Below, piece by piece: positions 12,330-24,880 of a DNA stretch of 64,000 nucleotides. The position numbers and the translations under genes are program-made. This stretch comes from Lichenostomus cassidix (taxonomy: Eukaryota > Chordata > Aves > Passeriformes > Meliphagidae), in the NCBI GenBank assembly GCA_008360975.2, contig CM039184.1:36071797-36135796 (forward strand), given 5' to 3'. Position 1 is the stretch's first letter. Each line of letters opens with the position of its first letter. The notes under the pieces are model-generated. The model saw only the letters and a program-made list of their open reading frames with translations. It was not told the DNA's origin and made no database searches.

Positions 12330-13650
12330 TTTACTAATCTAAAAAGCAATTTGTGAATGACACAGGAAAAAAAAAAAAGATATCATTAATTTTGTATGTA
12401 AGCCTTGCTCCCAACAGGTTATTGCATTTATAAAGGAATAAAAAATCTGACCAGTTTAGGAGAACCAAGGAAAGAATAAAAGGGATAAGTGGAAGTAAGT
12501 TACACAAGTTAAATATATTTAAATCAGCTGGCAGTTAACAAAAAAAGCTATTTCATCTTGATAGACTTAAAACCCATCAATGATCTAAGTAAATAATATT
12601 GATAATATATATTAGCTTTTAATTATAATTCAAGTTTTACAAAGGGGGAACTATTCCTGGAGGGCAAACATTTTTTGATAACGCAAGATTTAGTTGTGTC
12701 CAGTGTTCTAACAAATGGAGGAATAAATTTGGATGTAGTGAACCAGCTGCTTTAGATTAATGAGATCTGATCACAACTTTTTTGATGATCAGTCGCTTTT
12801 GAACCTGTGGTTGACAGCAGTAACATATACAAAAACTAAAGCAAATTCAGAAGCTGGTTTCTACCAAATGTGGAATGGCTTTACGCAGTTACTTAACAGG
12901 GTGAACATATACTTTTTTTCCAGAAGGAAGCGCCTTTGAATGATGAAAGCTGCTCATAAAAGGGATGACAGAGGAATACTTACAATCTTCTAGCCTTCTG
13001 CTTTCTTATCCTGTTGAGAGCTAGTCTGTGAGACAGGAATTTCTGTTGCACACTTTCAAAATACTCACATAAACGCTTTGGGCATGAGCTGGGAGGAAAC
13101 TAGCAAATCAATAAAAGAAAAATCAGCTTTTATGTGGTATCTGCAGGCATTAAAGTCAGAAAACTGTAACACCTGTGGCCTAGGGACCAAGCACAGACAA
13201 ATGTCAAGCTTTGTGCTACTCGCCATGCTTTCTGCCACTATTTGTAAAGAGAGGTTATCGACATGAGATACAAATGAATGAGGATTTTTTATGTTACCTA
13301 CCATGTAATATCTGACAGAGAGAAGGCACTGATGTCAAAAGGACTGCAGATTGATCTGTTGAGATCATATGTGATGAAATTTAAGATATTTTTGTTCCCC
13401 ATTACACTTCAATTCTTCAGTAAATGACAGTGATAAAGTATTTGGGTATTTGCAGGCTAAGTTTTGTTTTTACTTTGAAATTATTTCTGTTGACATTTTA
13501 TGTGGACATATTTGACTTCATACTTTATGAACATTCCATCTGTAATCTCTCAAATGTTTTTCAAGACACATTTATGAGTCCACAGCCTGCAACTTAACAC
13601 TTTATTTCCTATTGTCATCAATTATTATGCAGCTTTTCAAAAGTGCAAAT
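12330..13650. other. AT-rich single-copy DNA, no gene recognised
   Basis: Nothing recognised. Two short frames on opposite strands overlap at about 13065-13304, with no known domain and no splice or promoter context; they are taken as chance. Confidence 0.5.
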
Positions 13651-13652
13651 AC

Positions 13653-14447
13653 AGAATAGAATAGAATCAAATAGAATGTTTCGTTTGGAGCAAACCTGCA
13701 ACAATCATCCAGTCCAACTGCCTGAGCACTTCAGGGCTGACCAAAAATTAAAGAAAATCACTAAGGTCTTTTTCCAAACGCCTCCAAAACACTGACAAGC
13801 TCATGGAACGAACCACCTCTCTAGGAAACATATTCCAGTGTTTGACCACCTTCAGAAAAGAAATGCTTTTCAATGTCCAGTCTAGACCTCCTCTGGCACA
13901 ACTTTGAGCCATTCCCACATACTCTACCACTGGATACCAGGAGATGAGCTCAGCACTTCTCTTGCACTTCCCTTTACATCCTGAGGCAGCTGTAGAGAGC
14001 AGTTAGGTCACCTCTCACACTCCTTTGCTCCAAACTGGATAGACTGAAAGATCTTAGCTGCTCCTCACAGGAAAGGCCTCCCAGCCTTGTCACCAACTTT
14101 GTTGCCTTCTCTGGACACACCCAAGGGCTTTCTCATCCTTCTTGCCCTGTGGGACCCAGAACTGCACACAGCACTCAGGGTGGGTCCCCAAGGCTGAATG
14201 CAGTGGGACAGTCACCTCTTCTGGCCATCCAGTCATGCTATGGTTGGTGCACCTCAGAGTCTGTTTTTGCCCTCTGGTTTCCCTTCACACTGAGCTGCTG
14301 CTGACCAGCAACCCCAGATCCGTCTCTGCAGGGCTGCTGTCCAGCCGCTCCTCTACTGATTTATCCACATTCCAGGGGTTACTCTGTCTCAGGTGCACAA
14401 TCCATCATTTGGACTTATATTTCATGCCTGGTGCTTGTTGATGCAAT
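13653..14447 (-). mobile_element. CR1 LINE, 5'-truncated 3' part (minus strand)
   Basis: This roughly 0.8-kb block is far richer in G+C than its surroundings and matches, in reverse orientation, the last part of the CR1 non-LTR retrotransposon of birds. Recognisable landmarks on the plus strand are the 3' tip with AGAATAGAAT-type repeats at 13653-13677, the 'CATCCAGTCCAACTG' word at 13707-13721, and the 'TTCCAGTGTTTGACCACC' and 'GTCCAGTCTAGACCTCC' blocks near 13831-13893. Further in are 'GTGGGACCCAGAACTGCACACAGCACTCA' near 14150-14180 and 'CTGCAGGGCTGCTGTCCAGC' near 14327-14346. The type resembles the CR1-X/CR1-Y groups. CR1 copies are normally cut at the 5' end, as here. Many stops make it non-coding. 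The subfamily is a guess. Confidence 0.9.
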
Positions 14448-17081
14448 CTAAAGCTGTTAACTGAGTGGTAAGTTCAGTATTTCTCAAAATAAAATGTGAG
14501 ATATTAAGGTGGCTATTACTTCATACAGTTTTACAGAACTCCTTATAGCTAAGTGTTCTTAACTGTAAATATTAGCTAGGGATTCCAACCTAAATTTAAA
14601 ACAGCTTGAAGTTTATCTGGTGAAGATTAAAGAAAGAGAAAAAGGAATCAGGGGTAGAAAAGACAAGAATATGAGAAAAAACAGTAAGGTCTGAAACTGC
14701 TTTGAATTTTTTTAATTAGTGGGGTTTTTTGTCCCTCTTCTAGCTTTTTCACGTTACAACTCAGCAACAGAGGTTTCAAGTGTGTGGAGAAAAACATGTT
14801 ACCTTGGCATGTTCTTTGATATCATTCTGCCTTTTTTAAAACCAGCATATCTGCATATAAACATTCCTCTACTACTTCTTTCTTTCATATCAAAAGATAT
14901 GCTTTTATTTTCAAAGGCTCATAAAATGCTCTGATACACCACATAAGCTAAATTAATCAGCTTTATACATGTCATTAGAAATGCATAATTCCTTGGAGAA
15001 CCTTCAACATATTTGCTGATATTAAACATTTCCTTTTTAAAACTGAAGTGTCTAGGCAAATGGCAATCCTCTGTATTGTGTTTGCTTAGTGGAAACTTTT
15101 ATGAAACTTGGAGGGTTTTAAGGAAAATAGCAAATCTGTCACTTTGCTCATGTGATTAATAGCTTTTATAATAGAGATTGATTAATTTTGTGACCACAGA
15201 ATAATTTGAAATTGTACCTAGAATTTTAAATAGAAAGCATTTTCTCATTTTTCAAGCAGAACAAGTAAATAGATTAGCTGATATTTCTGTGAGGATGAAA
15301 ATGTTTTAGTCACTTTGGCACTATTTGAACACTGCAGCAAACACCAAAGGAAAACACAACTTTCATTAAACTGTCAGAAGTTCAAAATGTATTTAAAAAG
15401 TAATTAAATATAACAACAACTGAATTTACTAGGTCAGGTATGGAGTTATAAATGTCTAAATTCTATGCATTGAGAGTTTCCTCTGAATCAAAGCAGAATA
15501 AGAAGGATTTTATTTTTTTCCATGCTGCACAATATGAGTGGTTGCATGAACTAAATGTTCAGTGGCACTAATTAAAGGGTTGTCCTACTCTGTTTCCTTG
15601 GAGCATTAGACCAGATAGTCCTGTAGGAACAAACATTTATATATTTATGCACCATACCCTGTTTCATTTGACCTTTCCATGCCTGAAAGCCCACTGATGA
15701 GTTCAGCCTACTAAAAATAATCTTAGCAGTCATATCAGAAACAACATAATTTAATAATTCCTATTTTCTGTTCACTGTATAGTGAAACTGAAGCTAGCTT
15801 CTGATTCAATGGGAATCTCAATGTGGCTCAATATTGCTGTTCCTAATACATAATCCACAGCATTTCATAAGACTGCAAGAAAACTAATTCTAGTGCACTA
15901 CAGCCCTAGTTATAACAATAAAAAAACCCATATTTCTTGCAAGAGGTACGTTCAGTGTTTGGGAGTGACATCTTTGTTCTGGGGGTGAGGCAGAGAATAC
16001 AGAGCTAAAAAACCTGGTAAGATATTGGGTAAAAAAGGATTCGTGGTGATCTTTACCTTGTATTAACCAGCTGAATCAGGCAGTGTGCTTGCTATTTCTC
16101 TAGAAAACCCACAGGCTTTGCATGGGAAAATACAACATATTTCCAATTCTTAGGGCTTAGGTTAAATAAAATTGAACAACATATTCTTAGGTAAAAAAAA
16201 AAAGAAAGACAAAAGGAAAAAACACAGACAAAGTCTAACAGAACAATTGTACTGCTGGGGACTTGTTATACACTAAAAACCACCAGAGCTCTCAAAGTGC
16301 TTTATGAAGAAATTGTTCCAAGACACTACATCTCACCTAATTAGGAGAAAAGGAATCTTCCTATAAATGCTTCTTGCATATTTATGTTTTATTTACTTGC
16401 ATAGCATTGCAAACACACATTTCAGAAAAGTTATTTAACAACTGCAATATTAACTATTCAGTGAGCTTTCAACAGTAAAGAAACAAATGCCACAGCAACA
16501 AGAAACATTTCAAGAGAACCTCAAACTAAACAGTGTTCTTTCTAAGGACAGTGTCTTAAAAGCTAGTCTTCAAACATATACAATCTGAAATTTGAATGAA
16601 ATAAAGTCTTAGAAATAAAATTATTGCAACTGCCTCTTTGATTAAGATGCTTCAGGACAACATGCAAATGATAGTGATTTATCTACTATATATTATTCTT
16701 TGTCTCAAGTATTGTATGTCTAACACTGTCCAGTTGGGACAAAATATAATTTTTGAGCAATACTAGGTACCAAACCACAATGCTTAATATAACAGTGGTT
16801 TTCAATAATTTTGTAAAATGTGACAAAAAGTAAAAAAATATTTTGTATGCATTTTTTAACATTTCTAGGAAGTGAGACAATTTTTCTTTTGGATATATTT
16901 AAAATGTAGAAAACAGCTCCATTTCTGCAACCTGTTCCTTATTATAGAGATTCTGTTTATTAGGATTATCTATTTCTATACTAACTCTCATGATATGTGA
17001 TCTGCCCCACTCAGACTCATGTTGTACTAAATTTGTATACTGGAAACACCAGGAGGGAAGTTTTCCTCTGTAAAACAACAG

Positions 17082-17110
17082 ATGTTGATGTTATGTTATG
17101 TTATGTTATA
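17082..17110. repeat. Short (ATGTT)n microsatellite
   Basis: Four to five units of ATGTT/TTATG with one imperfect unit at the left edge. It is too short to suggest a function. Confidence 0.8.
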
Positions 17111-18065
17111 CTAAAAATACAGAGCACTGTGACACCCTTGTGTTACCAAAATATAACTATTCTGTCCTAAAGAATTGTTTAATAAATAAGGTTTTTTTTA
17201 AGTTTTTTAAAATTTATTTATACTGCTGTGTTTTCTCAGCAGTTTAAGTTGAAAAATCTGTTGTGGTAGAGCCACCAGAAAGAAATTAATGCAGGCTTCA
17301 ATTAGAGTCTAGATCCATTTTGTGTGCCTTTGAGGCAAAACTATTTGCTTTTGTCGATACTGAAGCCACAGCAAACACTAACAGAACATGTTTCAGAATT
17401 CAAAGGACTAATAAGATGCACTATTCCTTGTCTATATCTAAAAGATGAGAGTGCTTGATGTACAAGATGCTATGGTTTTGTTGAGCATTTTTTAAAGCCT
17501 GAAAGAGATGTAGTGACAATTCAGAATATGGAGTGGGATCTCTGAAAAATTGAAATCCTAAGCAAGTAAAAAATTTAGCTATACAAGGATAATACATTAG
17601 AATAATTTATATTGGTTTGATTTTAAAGCTCAAAGACACTATTTAAGTGAATTTAATTCTCAGTCTTTAGTTAACAAGTATCTCTTTCCTTTTCTATAAA
17701 AATTTTCTTTTCTGAAGAGTTATCCATTGTTATTAGTTAGTAGAAAAAACTCAACATATCTGAAAACACAAAATTATTAATACACTGTAATCCCAAGAGT
17801 AATGCAGTATTTTAAGAAAGTATGAGCTCTCTTCAATGATCTTTTGAAATACAGCAGATAATTTTGTTGAAAGAACTGAAAGTTGAAAACTGAGCCTTTG
17901 AAAAACATAAAGAAGTGACTCACTGTTGGGAACCAAAAGTTGCAAATAATATCTTTGAGAAACAGATAAATGAGTCACTTGTGAAACAAGGAGTAGATAA
18001 TTTTCTCAGTCAAAGCAATGATTGACAAAAGCAAGTGGAATTAATACTCATTTTATATTATTTAC

Positions 18066-18089
18066 AAACATATATATATATATATGTTT
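18066..18089. repeat. 24-bp perfect palindrome built on (AT)n
   Basis: AAACA, then alternating TA, then TGTTT reads the same on both strands over 24 bases. It could extrude a cruciform but is a common product of AT dinucleotide expansion. Confidence 0.9.
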
Positions 18090-21000
18090 AGATACTTAAA
18101 TTAGTTATTGGAGAATGAGAACATTTGGGTATTTTATCAGTTAATGATAAATAATTTAATGGTAGCAATTTTATTTATTAGTTAGTGACAGTCTCACTTT
18201 AGAAACAGAGGAGATACTTACTGATGCTCATAAACAGACTCTTTGGAATTGATATCACCATGCATCATGTGTCTTTTAAAACCACAGACTAATTAAAAAA
18301 TTTACAGTTTTGAAATATTGCTCTTACTAATTAGATGAACTATTTTTGTAATAGACCAACCACTGACCCATTAGTTACCTCAAAAGTCCACATCTACATA
18401 TTTGCTGTTTTGTTAACATTTGGCTCTGCAAAAATGCATACAGATAGGATTAAATGTGGGATTAGCCATCCATTTTTTGGCAATAATTATGTCTCACTCC
18501 AAACATTTGTGCCTCTTATTCATTTAGAGTCAGTCCATATCAGGTCAACTCAATTTTGATTTCATTAGGGATGAACATACGTCAAATATTGTTGCCTGAG
18601 TTGAGACTCAGATTTTCAAAGATCCACAAAATCTAAACTACAGTGACCTGAAGTAACTCTGATGCTCGTCACCTCAAATGAAGATCAGCCAAGGCATCGG
18701 TATGGCAGAGTTTATAAGGAAAGCAAAAATTGTGTTATGACTAGACAAATCCTGAGGCATCCTACGCTGGAATAAATAAAGCCTACCTTTAGATTGATAA
18801 TGTTTAGTGAGTTGACTTGTAATTTCCTCTTGGATCATGAATGGCTGAGCCTTGACTGTAGCTGACTTTTGACTTTTTGCTGTTTCATGCTGCACATTCA
18901 GTACCTCTCTCAGCAGTTCCAGGGTCAGTGAGATTCAGTGTGAAAATTCACAGGGTATATAGAATGTGAATTACAAAGCCAAAAGCTAAGATCTTTCATT
19001 GTGAATTGTTAAATAAAGACAGTTCTACTTGATTATCAGTGTTGGGACTTTTCTGGATGCTCAGATCTAATTCCATGAACCTGTCTAATACTCTCCATAT
19101 ACACCTCCAATTTTCCCGACCTGAGACATCTCTCCCCCCCAGATATGTTCACCATTTATTTCTCTCCTGAACATCTTTAATCTCCACCATTCTTCTCTCT
19201 TCGGTGTATCATTCTATACTCATTTATTTCATGAAGGCCCCTTAAGAAAATAGCCAACTATCTTTTGATATTATTTTTTTAAAAATTAACTGCACAAAAC
19301 TATGATAAAAAGGCCACAGCAACTGCCCTTTCAAGTAGCTTTTTAACCCTACATTACCCTACAATAGGTGAGGGTCATTCAGGCCACTCTAGCATTATTT
19401 CATTGAAATCTCTTTTTAGATAACCCCTGGTGTGTTGGGGTTGGTGGGGTGTATGGACTAGCTCAGCTAGCATGCTGTGGTGAAAACTATTCAGAACTGG
19501 AATAAAGCTACAGCTCAAGCCATGGGTGTTAGAATTGAAATTCAGTGTGCAAAACTGAAAGAACAGTGTGCTTGTAGTTTGCTCCTGAGGAGGACAGAGA
19601 AGAAAACCATTACACACCTTAATAACTCCTTAGTCAGTTAATAACAGTATTCAATCACAAACCCTTTATCAAAATGCAGCAAATTTCAATGTAACCTGAA
19701 TTACATTTTAGGAAACAGAGAGTGTATAGAAGAGAAAATCACCTCCATGACAGTTGAGCTGCAAGTGCCCTGCAATTCAGGTAACAAAATTGAAAAAGGC
19801 ATCATAAACTGTTCTGAAATATTAAGTCTTCTTTATTTGAGAGTGCAAAAAAACATGTAAGACTTCATGAAATGAGTAAAAAGTTGTGCATCTTACAGGC
19901 AAATAGTACAAGCCAGAAAAAGTAGGTACACTTTTGGTAATAGTTGTTTCAGATTGTAGCAGTGCGGAAATGCACTTTAATTGTAAGGATCTAATGTTGC
20001 CTAAGAGGTTATTGTATAATTAATATTTTGGATGAAATTTAAAATGTCCTAAAGTTTGAGGTTCTTCATGAGTATCAAATCCATAAAGACTTTTTCAGCT
20101 CCACTGAAAGACAAAAGCCACATTCAAAATGTTTGAAACATGATACAAAAACAAAAACAAAAAAAACCTAAAATCCATTCCCTACCACCTTCCTTGAATA
20201 TTTAACATTTTAAACAACACTCAGAAAGATCACATTCACACAAAATACACTTTTTACAATGCATGTCTTAATTGCATGTCTTGCTGGGTTTCCATTAGAG
20301 GATCCTTCTGTCTGAGGTCCTAGTACTTTTACAAATTGCAACAATACAACAGCATTATTTCCACAACGGTGTGTGTCACCCAGCAATCAGTTTACTGACT
20401 AGTGAAACAGGACATTCTTTCCTTCATCTTCTCTGTACTACTTAGTGGAAAAATGCTTCTTCCAAGAAAGGCATATAAAATATCTATGCATATGCTTTGT
20501 ATTACATTTAGACTTCAAGGGTTTTAAATGTCACATGCTGCAAAAGTTACTACAAAAAATTCCTCCAAACTGCTTTTGATTTAATCATTGCATGTACTCT
20601 TCCTGTCTTTATAAGTCAGTTGCTGACCTAATAAAACCTTCTTAGGAAGGCACAAGACTGGGCATGGAATTTGAATCTGTCAGTGTCATTCAGTTTGTTC
20701 ATAAATTTGTTGGTTTCATCAAACCAATTTAGTTGACTTCTCCGGATCACTACATGAGTAAAAGGACTGACACGTTTCAGAAGCAGATCAGGCACCACTG
20801 CCTCAGTAGTTTCACCCACTACCAAGCCGCATTTCTGACTGAGGGCAGAGAGATTCCTTGGCTGCAATATTGCATGCTTCTGTCATTCACCATCCTATAT
20901 TCCTTCATAGGCTGCTTCTTCATAAACAGCTTCTTATTTAGAAGCTTCATTGTCTGAGTAGGAGGTTGCTGATGGTCCTGTGTCTGTTCCATGTGATCCT

Positions 21001-24000
21001 TGCTCAGCCCCATCACATGTGGCTGGAGCTTAATTTCTCCTCCTTAAGATCTGAGGACAGAAAACTGTTTTGTTCTGCTAGGTAGAAAGATTTCTTGTCA
21101 ATACTCACAATTAGCAAATAGTAATTGTTCTTGACTGTTAAGACCCCTCTTCCATTTTTCATTTATTACTAATCAAAATTAGAGTCCAATATGGTAATAG
21201 AGATATAAGTCTATTATCTCCCACATTCAAAACTAGCATTTTTCCCAAAACTTATGTTCAATAACTGGCATTAAAATAACATTTCCATCTAACATGACTT
21301 TATTCAGATAGTCACAAACACCAGCATCTTTCTAGTTTTAAGTTTCTTTTAGAAGAACATTTTGCATATAGATGGAACACAAGAAGTTTGTATTCCTCTT
21401 TTTTTTCTGAGTCCCCACATATCTTTACATAATTTAATTATTAATCAACCTAACAATATTCCAAATAAAATTATGCACATTTGAATATTCAATTGTGAGA
21501 CAACTCATGAAATGCCTCCTTTCTGTGTTACATATTAATTATCCTAACTCAAGGTGGATACTATGGAGGACTCTGCTGCAAGCATGTGAGGTTAATAGAT
21601 CAGCAGTCTAAAAACAGCCATTAAATGTCTCAGGATGAATGTAAAATGGGAATGCTATCCCTAGACCCTATTCTTAACCTGAAACTAAAAATGCTACTTC
21701 TCCAAAGGATCCAGTGTAATGTGAACCTTCATTGTGGAATTATTTGAACCACTTGAAAAAGACAAATATGACCACTCCCTTCATATCTGCTCCTGCTTCC
21801 AGTAGAGCATCTTCAGCCTATATGTGTGACATCAACCCAGTGAGAGAGAAAACAGTCACATGGACTGGTTTAGATGTACAGAAGCAGCCCCATACGTGGG
21901 GGAGGATGCTACTCTGCCTTCTAGCATCACTTCAGATTTCTTTTACACAGAAGAGTGTCTATTTTATTTCTCTGAAACATTTAAGAATGTGAAAGCAGAT
22001 CAAGAGTGATTAGATTCTCTGATTTTTAGCAGACCATATTATGTAAGATTTCATGCAGTTTCATCCCAAAATTAAAATATATTGATCAACATTGATCTTA
22101 ATCTATGTCTAACCCCAATGTCTTCTCAAAACACCATTTCAATTAGCCACAAAAATCAGGCATAGTACAGCATGTACACAGACATGAAATCTATTGCCTC
22201 AGCAGTCTTCTTGTCGGTTTATTTCTGTATTTAGGTGCAAAACTGAGGAGATTCTCTGACTCTCCTACTCCCTGTAATCTTTCAGCCTTAAGAAGAAAGA
22301 TGGAAAATATGTATCTTCCCACATGGGAAATAATTGTTTCTTACCTGAATATAGTAGATGGATGTCACTGTAACACAAGCACTTTAAAGCTATTTATCCT
22401 TTTTTTATATATAAAAGGACATTAAATATAAAATTAAGATATGGCTTACAAGTTCCCATTAATAACTGTGTCTTTTTTCTACTCTTAGGCAACCAATTCT
22501 CATGCAGCTGTTATTCCTGCATTTATTCTCTACATTTTTACAACCCCTTCTCTGCAGATTAGTTTCAGTGAAGGTAACACGGTGTCTGACACCCAGAGGA
22601 GAAAATGATATTCACAGAAAATTCCTCCCATATCAGATGGGACAATTGTACAAATGAAAATCTCGGTATGGGTAAAGTCAGAGCAGCCTATCTATCTTGT
22701 TGGGAAAAAACCTCAAAAACACAGCAGCTTTGCAGATCCATGTAGAGACATAGCTCTCTCGGAGAACCATACTGCCTCTTCCAGAAAATTGCTTCATTTA
22801 CCTAGAATACTTCCTAGTCAAAATATTGCCTATAAGGCTACAGAATTAAACAAGTTTATCACCAGAAATAGCAGAAACCAAGAGAAACCAAGTTTAATTC
22901 TGATACAAAACAGCCCTGATTTTTCAGCAAGTTGAGGAAATAGATGGAGAAAATCTTTCTCCTATATCAAGAGGAAGAAAAAAATCCCGTTTCGTAAAGA
23001 AGAAATTCCAAATAAGAAATTCTGGGCATACAAAAATGAAAGACAGATATAAGCTATTAAAGAAAAAGAAAGTTGATCTAGGTCACTAAAGGCGAATTAC
23101 AAGGTTAGAGGAACAGAAGAAAGAATGCTGTCCATGTATACAAAATTGCCTCTCTTCACAGTTATGCTCAGTGGTTAATGTGATTTTTTAAACAGCAAAG
23201 AACAAGAAAAACATTACTTGAATCAAATTCTATATTAATAACTGGGTTTCATGGAAGCAGGCACAAATGCAAAGCCCTCTAAATCTTTTAAATGCTGCAT
23301 ACTTTGGACATCCTACGATTTAAATTATGTTAAAAAAAAAAACCAAAACAAAACAACCAAAATCAAAAAAGTCAGACTAGTTCAAAGTTAATGTTAAATA
23401 GCCATTGTTATGGTCAACACCCCCAAATCAGAGGGAATATAATACAAAACTTTTGTGATAGTACCTTAAATTAAAATATTCCAATTTTCTTCAGAGTAGA
23501 ATTTTAATAAATATGATCCAGGAGACAGAATGATTTAAAGAGAATTGGGGAGCCATGATTAGTGACAGTTATGACACTCTTTTAGTTTCTCAGAACAGGA
23601 GGCTGAAAAAACATGGAACCAATTTGTGATTCAATTGAACAAAGCCAGAATCCAAGTCCCCAACTCATGCCTTTCCACTAGCTAATTTTATATCTTTTGC
23701 TGAGTCTTCCAATGGTGTAAGAAGGCATATTGCTTACCACTGCTTTTGTTATTTTTACCATGTATTTAATAACGATCAAGAAACAAATAATAGGTTGAAA
23801 TATCCAGGGGTATACCTGGAAGTTAATATTCCTTTGATTTCTAAAGTTATTCAAAATGTTGATTCTATGGCACAATTTTAGAGGCAGAATTAGGTATTGA
23901 TTTTTCTTATGATTTAGTCCATTTCAATGGATGCAGTAGGTTTTTGTTAGCTTCATTGTACCAAGGAAACTTCACACCTTTACACATTCTGGTGCTGGAG

Positions 24001-24699
24001 GTCAGTGCTCACTTTCTTTCCTCACCTAGTAAGACCTTCCATCTTCAGGTTTCAAAGAAACTTCACTAGCTCTGAGAAAAAATCCCAAGGAGATAAATAA
24101 ATACTGTCTATAAGATGGTTGCCTGACTTAATTATCTAAACCAAACAGTTTTGTTTAATTTCCAGCATCATTAATTCTTTAGAACATGTAAGACAGAGTC
24201 CCAAGGGAAAATTACTCATAACACTGTAAATTGCAAAGGACTTTTCATAGACTTTTTAGTTTTTAGAACTAGAAAAATAGTAGGTTTATTTATTTTTTAA
24301 CTTAGCTTACCACAGCCACAGAAATATGCAAAATGTGCAAACCACAGAAGAATTAAAAAGATAAGAACATAACATGGGTAAACACAAGGAATTATCACTT
24401 AACAATTCAAGCAGTACAGAGGAAAATGAAAGATGTTTCATCCCCTTTGCATTTTGCAAATTTAAATATGGGCCTGGTTTAGTAAATAAAGCATGCTTAA
24501 AAACAGGAAGATGGCAACACAAAAGGCAATACTTCCTTAAAACTCTAAGTCCTAGAAACACCACAACTGGACTAATAGCAATGTTTAGATTAGAAATTCT
24601 AAGATTTCAGCTAGACTAATAATAAATCCTTGATTTACATATACGATGTGTTACTCACCTCACACAAAAGAGAAATTTGAGTGCAGCAAATGTGTGGGA

Positions 24700-24880
24700 G
24701 ACTTTCCTTCAGAAGAGGCAGATCTGGGAACCCTATCAATGTGTACAAAGATCTAGTGGAGAGTAGTAAAGAGCATGGAGACAGACTTCTCCACATTGCT
24801 CAGTGACAAGAGGCAACAGGCATGAATTGCAATGATTAGAAATACCCTTCAAATACCAGAAAAAAAAACAGAGTCTGTGT
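24700..24880 (+). mobile_element. Old CR1 LINE fragment (plus strand)
   Basis: The stretch 'CCTATCAATGTGTACAAAGATCT' to 'CTCAGTGACAAGAGGCAACAGGCATGAATTGCAA' follows the order of a conserved CR1 3' block: 'ctcatcaatgtttataaatatct', then a variable part with 'ggatggagccagactcttctcagtg', then 'cccagtgacaggacaagaggcaatgggcacaaactg'. It has diverged considerably and both ends fade into unique DNA, suggesting an old insertion. The 3' tip is missing or unrecognisable. Confidence 0.65.

Larger units (their letters stand above)
14448..24699. other. Ten kilobases of AT-rich DNA, no gene or clear transposon
   Basis: No gene, RNA or clear interspersed repeat was recognised. Small simple sequences are present: an ATGTT run at about 17082-17110, a self-complementary AT run at 18066-18089, and A-rich stretches near 16195, 20150 and 23331. 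Frames up to 93 codons (for example 22654-22935) carry no recognised motif. An odd 13-base palindrome (CTAGCT-C-AGCTAG) sits at 19458-19470. Confidence 0.5.

Noticed and set aside
14142..14441. 99-codon plus-strand frame rich in Cys, Ser and Leu
   Set aside because: It is the antisense reading of the minus-strand CR1 copy.
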